DNA of 64,000 nt from Marinobacter oulmenensis (GTDB lineage: Bacteria; Pseudomonadota; Gammaproteobacteria; Pseudomonadales; Oleiphilaceae), in contig NZ_JACHFE010000009.1 in NCBI RefSeq assembly GCF_014201735.1, positions 1-64,000 on the forward strand. Direction: 5' to 3'. A program made the translations under genes and the position numbers. The notes beneath the pieces were generated by a model that worked only from the letters and a program-made list of their open reading frames with translations, was not told the DNA's origin and made no database searches. Every line of letters starts with the position of its first letter. Position 1 is the stretch's first letter. Positions 18,712 to 27,604 of this stretch are shown piece by piece.

Positions 18712-20307
18712 GTGGCTTGGTTTTATCCATATTCTGTCCTTCAGACTCTGTTTGTGCATTTGTTCCCTTTGGTTTTGATAATGAAGGTCCTCGCTGAGGA
18801 ATTTTCCATGCGTTCAGGTCTGCGCCTAGAAAATGCCGCTGTTGGTTTCATTGCTCTTGTTGGTCTCGTGCAGGTCCTATTTTCTGACCTTTTAGGAGGA
18901 GGGCTGGCAAACTACGAGGCCCAGCGATTTTTCCTGGTTTTTGTCATAGGCGCATTTTCTGCTGGTTTTCTCTTGGTGCTCTTGTCTTTTTCCCATTCGA
19001 GCTATCTCAGAACTGCTTATATTCTTGGCCCAGTTTCGGTGATGAGCCTCGGCTTTCTCATTGCCTCTTATCCGTTCCGAATGCAGCAACATTCATGGGT
19101 AGAGCCTGGCATGTATGCGCTATTCTTCTTCGGGGCCTGTATCACCGGGGCAGCTCTATCTGCTAGGGGGCAAGTTAAGTCTTATTGCGTGCTCTATATC
19201 TCCGGTTTGTCTATGCTATGCGCTTTTTACGGGCTCGCTTCAATAAATATCTATTTGTTTGCGACATTTGATGGTGTTTCTGATCTTGTGGATTACATCC
19301 CGTGGGGCTTCGTTAACATAAGGTACTGGAGTCATGTCGCGACCTGGTGTTTGCCTATAGTGCCACTCTCACTTTTGATTGGCCCCTTGAGGCAGTCTGC
19401 GCTCTGGAAGGCTTTTGTAATTTTGGGATGTGGATTTTGGTGGTGGATTTTGATCATTTCTGCCGCAAGAGGATCAATCCTTGGAATTGTTTTTAGCATG
19501 TTTCTGGTGTTTTTGCTTTTTGGCAGGTCAAGTATTCCTTGGTTGAAAGCTATGTTCGCGATTTTCTTGTCAGGGGGTGTGATCTGGGTTGTTCTTTCTT
19601 TACTGATCCCGTTTGTTTTTTTTGATGGGGCCGGTAATTTGAATTTGGATGAGATGAAGCTAAAAAGCAGTGGACGTATTACTTTGTTTTCTGAAGCCTG
19701 GAAAATGAGTATGGAAAATTTTCCTTTTGGAATGGGGCCTCAAGCTTGGATTGCTCATGATCCGATTACCAGTGCCTATGAAAACGGCCCAAAATTTGGG
19801 CACCCACATAATATGTATTTGATGTGGGCAGCAGAATATGGCTGGATCATGATTCTGCTCATGTTGGCCCTGGTTTTGAGTGTGATTCGTTTTTTTTGGC
19901 TGAGTCGAGCCAGTCTGCTTTCGTCCGGCGATTCTGAGGGGCAGGCTCTTCTGGTTGGGTTCACTGCATCAGTCTCAGCTGCATTGTTTCATGCCGGTGT
20001 GTCGGCGGTTTTTATGGCGCCGGGATCAATGCTGGTTGGTTTTTTTGTTTTGATTGGTTTCTGGGCACTGGTTACACCCGCTTCGCCTGAGTTTCCAAAG
20101 CCGGTCTATCCTCGAGCGCTTTGGCGGTCGAAAAGGTTGCTGGGTGTTTTTCTGGCAGGGGTTATGTCTATATTCATCTTTATGTGGTGGTGGGAGGTCT
20201 ATTCCTATTACGGTACGATGCGTGCAGACCAAAGATATTATTATGAGGAATTGAGGGAGGGGGCAAAACCACGGTTTTGGCTTCATGGTAGTTACCCACG
20301 TGGGTGA
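18712..20307 (+). CDS. O-antigen ligase/Wzy-family membrane protein, likely pilin O-oligosaccharyltransferase (TfpO/PglL-like)
   Basis: The 531-residue protein has about 12 membrane segments and the Wzy_C signature around residues 355-378 (GHPHNMYLMWAAEYGW), preceded by a long periplasmic loop with RITLFSEAWKMSMENFPFG. These are the marks of WaaL ligases, Wzy polymerases and PglL/TfpO pilin glycosyltransferases. The position between pilA (C-terminal Ser) and a second pilin argues for pilin glycosylation rather than lipid A ligation. The start is GTG 18712, which directly follows an in-frame stop and has no clear ribosome site; ATG 18781 is an alternative. Codon use is more AT-rich than that of the pil genes. 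Confidence 0.75.
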   Translation: MAWFYPYSVLQTLFVHLFPLVLIMKVLAEEFSMRSGLRLENAAVGFIALVGLVQVLFSDLLGGGLANYEAQRFFLVFVIGAFSAGFLLVLLSFSHSSYLRTAYILGPVSVMSLGFLIASYPFRMQQHSWVEPGMYALFFFGACITGAALSARGQVKSYCVLYISGLSMLCAFYGLASINIYLFATFDGVSDLVDYIPWGFVNIRYWSHVATWCLPIVPLSLLIGPLRQSALWKAFVILGCGFWWWILIISAARGSILGIVFSMFLVFLLFGRSSIPWLKAMFAIFLSGGVIWVVLSLLIPFVFFDGAGNLNLDEMKLKSSGRITLFSEAWKMSMENFPFGMGPQAWIAHDPITSAYENGPKFGHPHNMYLMWAAEYGWIMILLMLALVLSVIRFFWLSRASLLSSGDSEGQALLVGFTASVSAALFHAGVSAVFMAPGSMLVGFFVLIGFWALVTPASPEFPKPVYPRALWRSKRLLGVFLAGVMSIFIFMWWWEVYSYYGTMRADQRYYYEELREGAKPRFWLHGSYPRG

Positions 20308-20402
20308 ATGGCAAGAAAATACTGGTATTGCTCAGGAAGGGTGGTGTAGATCTTGCTTCGTTTGCATTGTTATTACTCTGGCTAGATAGGTCAAACAGAA
20401 AG

Positions 20403-20846
20403 ATGCTAAACGAAAATCGCGGTTTTACATTGATTGAGATACTTCTTGTGATTGGACTTATCGGCATACTCGCTATGCTTTCGATCCCCGCATATAAAAG
20501 CGCAATTTCAAAAACTGAAGTAAAACGGGTTGTTGGCGAACTGGGGGCGTACCGGTCCGCGTTTGAAACAGTTTTGGGAAATGGAATTTCGGTTGATAAT
20601 GAGTCACTAGGCTACACCCCGTCAGAGCTTACTTCCGGCACCATGACCACACAGATCGCGACCCTCAATCCTGACGGATCGGGTCACATTGAAGTGACCA
20701 TGGGCGGCACTATACAGGCTGGGTTGTCAGGAGTAATTGTTCGTTACGAGCGGTCAGCCAGCGGTAGCTGGTCCTGCGTGATTGAACCTTCCGGTGCTTC
20801 AGGCTGGCAGGCAAACTATGCACCTAAGCACTGCACAGTGATCTGA
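20403..20846 (+). CDS. Second type IV pilin-like protein
   Basis: The 147-residue precursor has the leader MLNENRG, a class III cleavage site RG/FTLIEILLVI with Glu5, and a hydrophobic helix to about residue 32. Two C-terminal Cys (WSCVIEPSG and PKHC) could form the pilin D-loop. It ends HCTVI, without the terminal serine of PilA. Size and architecture are those of a major pilin rather than a minor pilin. The start at 20403 is chosen because upstream in-frame codons would give a leader too long for PilD substrates. It is only 95 bases behind the ligase-like gene and probably cotranscribed. It may be an alternative subunit or a duplicated pilA. Confidence 0.85.
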   Translation: MLNENRGFTLIEILLVIGLIGILAMLSIPAYKSAISKTEVKRVVGELGAYRSAFETVLGNGISVDNESLGYTPSELTSGTMTTQIATLNPDGSGHIEVTMGGTIQAGLSGVIVRYERSASGSWSCVIEPSGASGWQANYAPKHCTVI

Positions 20847-20885
20847 CGCGAAAGTGCGGGCCTACAGAGCCTTTAATGTCATCGG

Positions 20886-21512
20886 TTACAACGTTTGCAG
20901 ATATTCCGCCAACCGCTCGAAGTCTTCCTCAGACAACGCGTCGGTAATCCCAATCATCGGCGTAGTATCGTCACCCGGTTCCATTTTCTTGAAGCGAACC
21001 AGCCGGCTTTCCAGGTATTCCGCCGGTTGCCCCGCCAGTCGCGGCATGTCCTTGAAGCCGCCACCTTCCTCGCCGTGGCAGGCGGTGCAGTAGCGCTTGA
21101 AGATCACTTCGCCCTCGGCAGCCAGTGAAGGGCTGTCCGGAGTGCGGGATTTGGCTTCCTGCTGGCTGTAGTAGACGGCGATATCAATGCGTTCTTCCAG
21201 TGACAGCGTCTGCGCCAGCTTGGTCATCACGTAGTGGTCCCGCCGGCCATCGCCGAATTTCTCGAACTGATTGAAAAGATACAGCGGGTGCTGGTCGGCG
21301 AGGTTCGGAATGTAGTCCCGCACACTGTTGCCATCCTCACCATGGCAGTAGCCGCAAAAGCGGATCCGCTCATGGCCGGATTCGTAGCTTTCCTGGCGAA
21401 GCTGGTCGTCATCCATGATGGTTTTAACACGTTCCAGCGCATCGTAGGCGGATTGTGCAAACGCGATGGGTGAGACCATTAATCCCAGTGCCAGTACAAG
21501 ATGTTTTTTCAT
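20886..21512 (-). CDS. Diheme cytochrome c (c4-type)
   Basis: The 208-residue protein has a Sec signal (MKKHLVLALGLMVSPIAFA) and two CxxCH heme sites, CGYCH and CTACH, each followed downstream by a candidate Met ligand (DMPRLAGQ and the first-domain equivalent). The duplicated monoheme-domain layout and length are those of cytochrome c4, a periplasmic carrier to terminal oxidases. ATG 21512 is preceded by AGGGA; upstream codons lack this. The gene is convergent with the pilin gene and divergent from the nuclease gene. Confidence 0.88.
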   Translation of the reverse strand: MKKHLVLALGLMVSPIAFAQSAYDALERVKTIMDDDQLRQESYESGHERIRFCGYCHGEDGNSVRDYIPNLADQHPLYLFNQFEKFGDGRRDHYVMTKLAQTLSLEERIDIAVYYSQQEAKSRTPDSPSLAAEGEVIFKRYCTACHGEEGGGFKDMPRLAGQPAEYLESRLVRFKKMEPGDDTTPMIGITDALSEEDFERLAEYLQTL

Positions 21513-21673
21513 GATTCCCTGAGCCCTAAGCCGCTGCCACACCGAAGATTAAAGCCTAAACGGCACACGCTATCCGGATCTTGCCAAAGGTCAAAAAAGC
21601 GCCGGTTCCTTCTCTGAACTCACCGGCGGTTTTGCGGTATGCTGAAATAACACATTCCGGACAAGGATTTTAC

Positions 21674-23035
21674 ATGAAACTTCGCTTCCTTGGTGGTACC
21701 GGCACGGTTACCGGCTCACGTTACCTGCTATCTGATGACAAACACCGGCTTCTGGTGGACTGTGGTATGTATCAGGGGGTCAAGACGCTTCGCCGGCGCA
21801 ACTGGGCTGCGTTCCCGGTGGACCCATCCACCATCAATGCGGTGGTTCTGACTCACGCCCATATCGACCACTCCGGTTACCTGCCGGCACTGGTCAAAAA
21901 CGGTTTCAAAGGGAAAATATACTGCACCAAGGCTACCCACGAGCTGTGCAAGGTACTGCTACCGGACGCCGGTTTTCTGCAGGAAGAGGACGCCAAATAC
22001 GCGCACCGGAAGAAATTCTCCAAGCATGAGCATCCCGAACCTCTTTTCACCGAAAAGGACGCCTGGGAAGCCCTCAAGCATTTTGAGTCCCTGCATTACC
22101 ACGAAACCTTCGAGCCGGTAAAAGGCTTTGAAGTCGAGTTTACGCCGGCGGGGCATATCCTGGGCTCAGCCTGCGTGCATGTAGCCCATCAGAGTTCTGG
22201 CCGAACGGTTGTATTCAGCGGCGACGTGGGGCGTCAGGACGACATCATCATGCGGCCCCCGGAGCCGATTGCCAAAGCGGATGTACTGGTGTGCGAGTCC
22301 ACCTATGGGGACCGGGAACACGGCGAAAGCGACCCGGAAGGCGAACTCGAAAAAATCATCACGGAAACCGCGGGCCGGGGCGGTATTGTGCTGATGCCCG
22401 CGTTTGCGGTTGGCCGGGCGCAGATGCTGCTTTATGTGATCCACAAACTGATGAAGGCCGGCCGGATACCCAAACTGCCGGTATTCCTGAACAGCCCGAT
22501 GGCTATCAAGGCAACCGAGATATTCTGCCGACATCATAAGGAGCACAGGCTCAACAACAGCCAGTGTGAAATGATCGACAACAGCACCAAGTTTGTCCGC
22601 ACCGTGGATGAATCCATCGAACTCGGCATGGTGCGTTATCCCTGCATTATTGTCTCTGCCAGTGGCATGGCATCTGGCGGCCGGGTGCTGCACCACCTGA
22701 AGGCCCTGCTACCCAACCCCCGCAACAGTATCGTGTTTGCAGGTTTCCAGGCGCCCGGCACCCGGGGCGATGCGCTGGTGAATGGTGCTGACAAGGTGAA
22801 GATCCACGGCGAGTACTGGCCGGTAAAAGCCGAGATTCACAATCTGGATTCCATGTCTGCCCATGGGGATTTCAATGAGATCCTGGCGTGGCTGAAGCAG
22901 GGCAGTCTGAAGCCTGCGCAGGTGTATGTGACCCATGGTGAACCCGTCGCCAGTGACACCATGCGCAAGCGCATTGAGGAGCGCCTGGGGTGGCATGCCG
23001 AAGTGCCGGAACTGTTTGAAGAAGTGGAGATTTAG
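21674..23035 (+). CDS. MBL-fold beta-CASP ribonuclease-like protein
   Basis: The 453-residue protein begins MKLRFLGGTGTVTGSRYLL and has metallo-beta-lactamase motif HAHIDHSGY (about residues 60-68), a second metal ligand in PAGHILGSA, the SGD of motif III (VFSGDVGRQDD), the beta-CASP motif ESTYGDREH, and C-terminal SMSAHGDF and THGEP. This is the CPSF73-like family that acts as RNA endo/exonuclease. ATG 21674 has AAGGA at the right distance; the upstream in-frame GTG-type extension is rejected. The gene leads a probable operon with cysQ and rfaH. A decayed relative of the same superfamily lies at 25329. Confidence 0.9.
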   Translation: MKLRFLGGTGTVTGSRYLLSDDKHRLLVDCGMYQGVKTLRRRNWAAFPVDPSTINAVVLTHAHIDHSGYLPALVKNGFKGKIYCTKATHELCKVLLPDAGFLQEEDAKYAHRKKFSKHEHPEPLFTEKDAWEALKHFESLHYHETFEPVKGFEVEFTPAGHILGSACVHVAHQSSGRTVVFSGDVGRQDDIIMRPPEPIAKADVLVCESTYGDREHGESDPEGELEKIITETAGRGGIVLMPAFAVGRAQMLLYVIHKLMKAGRIPKLPVFLNSPMAIKATEIFCRHHKEHRLNNSQCEMIDNSTKFVRTVDESIELGMVRYPCIIVSASGMASGGRVLHHLKALLPNPRNSIVFAGFQAPGTRGDALVNGADKVKIHGEYWPVKAEIHNLDSMSAHGDFNEILAWLKQGSLKPAQVYVTHGEPVASDTMRKRIEERLGWHAEVPELFEEVEI

Positions 23036-23070
23036 TACCATACCGGGCTCAACTGACAAAGGGCGCAGAC

Positions 23071-23838
23071 ATGCACTACAGCTCCATACTTCCGGACGTG
23101 ATCAAGGTGGCGGATGAGGCCAGTGAAAAGGTTCTCCACATCTACCAGTCTGACTTCAAGGTGAACTACAAGGACGATAAAAGTCCTATTACTGCGGCTG
23201 ACGTTGCCAGCCATGAGGTGATTGTTCACGGTTTGCGCAGGATAAGCCGTGACATCCCCATTCTGTCCGAGGAAAGCGCGGCGGCTCCCTGGGAGGAACG
23301 CCAGCACTGGCATCGGTTCTGGCTGATTGATCCCATTGACGGCACACGGGACTTCACACAGCGCAGCGGGGAGTTCACGGTGAACATTGCGCTGATTGAA
23401 GAGGGTGAGCCGGTTCTGGGTGTGGTGACTGCGCCCGCGCTGAAGGAAGCCTACTGGGGTGCATCTGGTGAAGGTGCGTTCAAACGAGACCGTACCGGCC
23501 GAACCCACCAGATCCGCGTGGCGGAGCCCAAGGAAACGCTGCGGGTGGTGGCCAGCAAGAACCATTTGAATGCCGAAACCAAAGCATTTATAGACGCTCT
23601 TGGTGCCCATGAAACCGTCCAGGCCGGCAGTTCCCTTAAATTCTGCCGCATTGCCGAAGGCCATGCCGACATTTACCCCCGCATGGGGCCGACCAGCGAG
23701 TGGGACACCGCCGCAGCCCATGCGGTGTTGCTGGCAGCTGGCGGAAAGGTGCAGTCCACAGACGGCCACCCTTTGCTGTATGGCAAGGAAGATGTTCTGA
23801 ACCCGAATTTCATTGCCGCCGGTAACTGGTATTTTTAA
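23071..23838 (+). CDS. cysQ: 3'(2'),5'-bisphosphate nucleotidase CysQ
   Basis: The 255-residue inositol-monophosphatase-fold protein has the metal site motifs ITAADVASHEVI, SEES and the signature LIDPIDGTRDF (about residues 86-96), with WDTAAAHAVL near 212. CysQ hydrolyses PAP, the by-product of sulfotransferases and PAPS reductase, to AMP. In this locus it would clear the PAP produced by the sulfotransferase at 27597. It lies 3 bases before rfaH, so the two are surely cotranscribed. Confidence 0.93.
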   Translation: MHYSSILPDVIKVADEASEKVLHIYQSDFKVNYKDDKSPITAADVASHEVIVHGLRRISRDIPILSEESAAAPWEERQHWHRFWLIDPIDGTRDFTQRSGEFTVNIALIEEGEPVLGVVTAPALKEAYWGASGEGAFKRDRTGRTHQIRVAEPKETLRVVASKNHLNAETKAFIDALGAHETVQAGSSLKFCRIAEGHADIYPRMGPTSEWDTAAAHAVLLAAGGKVQSTDGHPLLYGKEDVLNPNFIAAGNWYF

Positions 23839-23841
23839 GGA

Positions 23842-24321
23842 ATGACCTGGTACGTACTGCAACACAAACCCGCGCAGGGCGACCGGGCCCTGCACAACCT
23901 CCAGAATCAGGACGTACCCTGCTTCTATCCGAAAATCCAGGTGGAAAAAGTAAGGGGCGGCAAGCGCGTTAAAAAGCTGGAGCCTCTGTTCCCCGGTTAC
24001 ATTTTTATTAATCTTGAGCAAACCAACGCCGTGTGGGCCAAGCTGCGCTCCACCTACGGCGTGTTGCGGGTGGTCCACTTTGCTGGAAAGCCCGCGCCCA
24101 TTGAAGATGCGGTGATTGAGCAGATCAAGGCTGGCATGGACAAAGTGTCAGAGCTGGGCGACATCCGTAAGGGGCAGGCGGTGGAGCTGGAAAATGGCCC
24201 CTTCAAAGGGATCAGTGCCATTTTCCAGGCCTACGATGGCGAGGAGCGCGCCATCGTGCTCATCAGCTTTATGCAGAAGCAACAGCAGGTTAGCGTACCT
24301 GTTTCCACCCTTAAAACGTAA
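23842..24321 (+). CDS. rfaH: Transcription antiterminator RfaH (NusG paralogue)
   Basis: The 159-residue protein has the NGN domain (MTWYVLQHKPAQGDRALHNL, FPGYIFINLE, RSTYGVLRVVHF) and a C-terminal KOW-type domain (GDIRKGQAVELENGPFKGIS) typical of RfaH. RfaH binds RNA polymerase paused at an ops element and suppresses termination in long surface-polysaccharide operons. A perfect ops sits 174 bases downstream in the leader of the first polysaccharide gene. Close linkage of the regulator with its own target is less common than the unlinked E. coli arrangement. Confidence 0.93.
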   Translation: MTWYVLQHKPAQGDRALHNLQNQDVPCFYPKIQVEKVRGGKRVKKLEPLFPGYIFINLEQTNAVWAKLRSTYGVLRVVHFAGKPAPIEDAVIEQIKAGMDKVSELGDIRKGQAVELENGPFKGISAIFQAYDGEERAIVLISFMQKQQQVSVPVSTLKT

Positions 24322-24378
24322 TCAGTCTCACCCGTTACCAAAACATACACAAACCCCTGCCTTTCTTCATCGGCCCCC

Positions 24379-24406
24379 TTGCCCAAACAGGCGCATCCCG
24401 TAGAAT
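24379..24406 (+). promoter_or_regulatory. Candidate sigma-70 promoter of the polysaccharide operon
   Basis: TTGCCC (24379-24384) and TAGAAT (24401-24406) are spaced by 16 bases and lie about 90 bases before the ops element. The -10 box is close to consensus and the -35 box is fair. Assigned by eye only. Confidence 0.4.
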
Positions 24407-24494
24407 TGCGCCATAATTTTCAATGGCTGTCTTAGACACGGCCTATCAACACAATTCGCGCAAGCGCCAGAAAGCACTGTGAACGGGTCGGTGG

Positions 24495-24506
24495 GGCGGT
24501 AGCGTG
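24495..24506 (+). promoter_or_regulatory. ops element for RfaH recruitment
   Basis: GGCGGTAGCGTG is identical to the 12-base core of the E. coli ops pause element. It lies in the untranslated leader, 24 bases before the wzz start and 174 bases after the rfaH stop. All genes for the next 26 kb are on the same strand. RfaH would bind RNA polymerase here and carry it through the locus. Confidence 0.93.
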
Positions 24507-24530
24507 AGTAAAGGGCGATCAGGAGCTTTG

Positions 24531-25325
24531 ATGACGGACCAAAAGCAGCAGCCACCACATCCGTATTACGATGATGAAATCAGCTTGGTAGACCTCGCGA
24601 CCACCTTTATTCGCCACAGGCGGGTGTTTTACGCCGTATTTGTACTGGTGATGGTCGCAGCATTGGCTTTTGTGCTGCTGCGAGGACACGAGGAGACCTC
24701 TCAATACACCACGACCCTACAGCTCTCCGTATTGCCGGTTCTGGGTGATTCTGAGCCCACGGGTGATAACCAGATGAGGGTTGATGGCCGGGTGCCAACA
24801 CTGCTGGCGAAGATAAACTCCCACTGGCTGCCCATTGCCCGTGAGCAGTTCAACCAGGAGCAAGATGGTTGGCCTGGCACCATCCGTGCTGAAGCCGTCG
24901 AAGACACGCAACTGATCAGGCTGATCTCCCCTGGCACAAATCTTTCGGAAGAGAGCGTTCGTGAGGCACATAGGCTGCTCGCCGGCCTTATTATAAACGC
25001 CCAGAATGAACGTCTGGCCCAGCGGACGAATCTGCTGGAGCAGCAGATTCAGGCCATGAACGCCATTCTCGAATCCCGCTCCCCGGAAAGCCTGGTGGCT
25101 GCCCAGGCCATAGAAACCCGCACCGAGCTGCAGCAGAAAGCCGCCACAGGGGAACCGGCAGAGGTGCTATCACTGGCCAGCAAATCCGACAATACCGATA
25201 GCGGGCCTTCAATGAAGCTAATTCTGGCCCTGGGCATCGTTCTCGGCCTCATGCTGGGTATCTTCGCGGCGTTTGTGGCTGAGTTTGGCAGCCAGGTGCG
25301 TCAGGCAATGAAAAAACGGGGCTAG
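24531..25325 (+). CDS. Wzz-type chain-length determinant protein
   Basis: The 264-residue inner-membrane protein has the PCP architecture. A short N-terminal cytoplasmic segment (YYDDEISLVDLATTFIRHRR) precedes membrane helix 1 (about residues 34-53), a coiled periplasmic domain follows, and membrane helix 2 (about 226-248, MKLILALGIVLGLMLGIFAA) ends the protein. It has no tyrosine-kinase domain, so it belongs to the Wzz (O-antigen) rather than the Wzc group. It is short for Wzz. ATG 24531 is chosen because AGGAG lies 7 bases upstream; GTG 24504 falls inside the ops element. Confidence 0.85.
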   Translation: MTDQKQQPPHPYYDDEISLVDLATTFIRHRRVFYAVFVLVMVAALAFVLLRGHEETSQYTTTLQLSVLPVLGDSEPTGDNQMRVDGRVPTLLAKINSHWLPIAREQFNQEQDGWPGTIRAEAVEDTQLIRLISPGTNLSEESVREAHRLLAGLIINAQNERLAQRTNLLEQQIQAMNAILESRSPESLVAAQAIETRTELQQKAATGEPAEVLSLASKSDNTDSGPSMKLILALGIVLGLMLGIFAAFVAEFGSQVRQAMKKRG

Positions 25326-25328
25326 TAA

Positions 25329-25688
25329 ATACTCGATTCGCCCCTGGCGGCTAAATTCACCGCCGCCTACCGCGAGCTACAGCCCTACTGGGCCGAAGGC
25401 ACCCCCGGCCGAGACATACAACGTTACGGTTCAGACAACGGCTATGTGTGGCTGGATGACAAAAAGCTCGCCATCCGTGCCAGAGCGGAAATGATTGGTG
25501 GTTACTCGGCGCATGCTGACCAGTGTGGGTTGGTGGAGTTTGTGACGGAAATGAAGGAAAAGCCAAAAGATATCCGCCTGGTTCATCGAGAACAACACGC
25601 TAGGCAAGCCCTGAAAGAAAAGCTGAAAGTCCTGGGCGAGGCTGAATTTTCAGGTCAAAACCAAACACCGATACTCGATAAAACATGA
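25329..25688 (+). pseudogene. Fragment of an MBL-fold/beta-CASP metallohydrolase gene
   Basis: After the wzz stop the frame reads LDSPLAAKFTAAYRELQPYW, which is a conserved beta-CASP segment, then jumps directly to EGTPGRDIQRYG, GYSAHADQ and a C-terminal LKEKLKVLG end. Segments that are far apart in intact proteins are joined here, so an internal deletion is evident, and the whole N-terminal metal-binding half is missing. It is only distantly similar to the intact family member at 21674 and so is not its recent duplicate. The piece is a scar of an older gene between wzz and the rml remnants. Confidence 0.8.
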
Positions 25689-26275
25689 AACTACTCGTAA
25701 CCGGCGGCTGTTCAATGATGGCCTCGAATGGGGCATCAATCTAACTTCCGCAACGCAGCCAGCCAGGCACGTACGGCCTTGCCCTGGCCTTCATTATTGG
25801 CGAAGAATTCTTAGGCAACGACAGCGTATGCCTGGTAGTGGGCTACACATCTACCACGGCCAGGGTCACATCAATAGGCTGCAAGCCCCTGCGAAACGGG
25901 AAAAGGCGCAACCGCATTCTGCTACCAAGTCACCGACCTAGAACGTTTTGGTGCAGTAGAGTTCGACGACAACGATTGCGCCATCTTCATCGAAGAAAAA
26001 TCAGCTAGCCCAAAATCAGACTAAGCCGTAACAGGTTTGTATTTCTACTATAACCACGTAGTCAAATTTACCAAGCAGGTAAAACCCTCAGACCGTGGCG
26101 AACTGGAAATTACGAGCATCAACCAAGCCTATCTGGAGCAGGGCGGCTTAAATGTTGAATTGCTGGGTCGGGGCTTCGCTTGGTTGGACTCGGCACTTTC
26201 GATTCCCTGCATGACGCCTCGGGGTTTATAGAGACTTTGGAAAAGCGCAAAGGTGGCTACCTTAATTCCAGCTCC
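25685..26275 (+). pseudogene. Decayed rmlB-rmlA (dTDP-rhamnose pathway) fusion remnant
   Basis: The remnant opens with ATG and MKLLVTGG, the start of a nucleotide-sugar dehydratase/reductase (RmlB/RmlD type). It then switches within about 30 bases to the interior of RmlA (glucose-1-phosphate thymidylyltransferase). Recognisable RmlA pieces in different frames are [80 protein letters not shown] and [20 protein letters not shown]. At least three frameshifts and one stop interrupt it. The pieces keep their normal order, so this is a deleted and degraded rmlB..rmlA segment. No intact rml gene is in the window. Confidence 0.88.
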
Positions 26276-26287
26276 GTTAAGGAAACT

Positions 26288-27604
26288 ATGTTTAAAAATT
26301 ACAAGAGCGTGATTTACTGGAGCTTGGCAAACCAGGCAATCACAATGTTTGCCGGATTTTTAAGTGTTTCACTGATAAATAGACTCTTTGGAAAAGAAAC
26401 CTATGGTGAGATGGTGTTCTTCCAATCCATTTTTGCCTATATCGCAATATTGGCCACTTTAGGGTTCGACAAAACAATACTTTTTAAGCTTTCTAGCCAT
26501 AGCGAGTCAAAAACGAAACTTTACGGTAAAAGCCTACTAGCGTTCACGCATAAGTACAGCTTCTTGGCCGTCGCTTTAGCTGAACTTGTTTTTATTGCGT
26601 GTTGGCATTTATTTGTACACAAAGAACTCGACAACGAATGGTTTTGGATTTCCCTGTTTAGTGTCAATACTTTTGGGGTTGTTGCTACCACTATGTATGG
26701 CGCATTCTTTCAGGCTAATAAGTTTTCTGACACCACGATTAAAATACAATTGACAAATAGTGGGCTTAAGATTTTAATTTTGCTATCTCTTTTTGTTCTT
26801 AATAAGGATTCAATAGCCTATTTTTTTTCATATATAATAATCCCTACAGCACTCTCCTTGGTGCAATATTTTATTGTTCACACCAGGGTGTCAGGCCCGA
26901 CGGGCGAAGAACCCAGCAAAGCGACCCGGGACGATGTAATATACGCAATTAAATTGATGTTCACCAAGGTCCTGCACCAGGGGTTGGAAAAACTTGATTT
27001 AATCATGGTGGGGGCTTTCCTCTCCACCGCATTTGTGGCGGAATACGCTGTAGCCGCCAAATTAGCATTCGTAATATCACTAGGAAACAACTTGTTAAGT
27101 CCGCTACTTGCTCCAAGGCTCAAGTATGCACTAAGCAATAAGGAAACAACTGAAATTGTAAAAGAGTACAACTACAACAAGTTTTTCTCCTCGACGATAG
27201 CGATTTTTATACTATCAATTTTCTTGATCTTTGGGGAGCAAATTTTGTCAATGTTCGGAGACTATAGAGAAAGTTATCCTCTCTTGTTGATTTTGGGCTT
27301 AGCATTTTTGAATCAGAACGCGTTTGGGCCGAACGGTAGGTTTTTGATGTTGCAGGGCCATGCGTCCTTCACTTTACTTAGCACTATTGCATCCTTGGCG
27401 CTAATGGTTTTGCTAAATATAATTTTTATTCCCAAGTTGGGAGTTTTGGGTGCAGCATTAGGAACCCTTATCTCAGTGTTGATTTTAAATATAACTTTGC
27501 AAGCTTATATAATTAAGAAAGAAAATATAAAGTTCACGGGTTCTGCATACTATTTTGTTTGTGCTCTCATTAACCTGTCAATACTTGGAGTCGCCTTTGA
27601 GTAA
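26288..27604 (+). CDS. Wzx-type polysaccharide flippase
   Basis: The 438-residue protein has about 12 membrane segments and the polysaccharide-synthesis (PST/MATE-like) layout: an N-terminal VIYWSLANQAITMFAGFLSV helix and a middle segment GLEKLDLIMVGAFLSTAFVA, as seen in oligosaccharide flippases. It would flip undecaprenyl-linked repeat units to the periplasm. ATG 26288 has AAGGA 5 bases upstream; upstream in-frame codons belong to the rmlA remnant. The low GC content marks the start of the variable block. The stop overlaps the start region of the sulfotransferase gene. Confidence 0.85.
   Translation: MFKNYKSVIYWSLANQAITMFAGFLSVSLINRLFGKETYGEMVFFQSIFAYIAILATLGFDKTILFKLSSHSESKTKLYGKSLLAFTHKYSFLAVALAELVFIACWHLFVHKELDNEWFWISLFSVNTFGVVATTMYGAFFQANKFSDTTIKIQLTNSGLKILILLSLFVLNKDSIAYFFSYIIIPTALSLVQYFIVHTRVSGPTGEEPSKATRDDVIYAIKLMFTKVLHQGLEKLDLIMVGAFLSTAFVAEYAVAAKLAFVISLGNNLLSPLLAPRLKYALSNKETTEIVKEYNYNKFFSSTIAIFILSIFLIFGEQILSMFGDYRESYPLLLILGLAFLNQNAFGPNGRFLMLQGHASFTLLSTIASLALMVLLNIIFIPKLGVLGAALGTLISVLILNITLQAYIIKKENIKFTGSAYYFVCALINLSILGVAFE

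Noticed and set aside
24504-24530. GTG 24504 as start of the wzz gene
   Set aside because: It lies within the ops element, while ATG 24531 has a clear AGGAG ribosome site.
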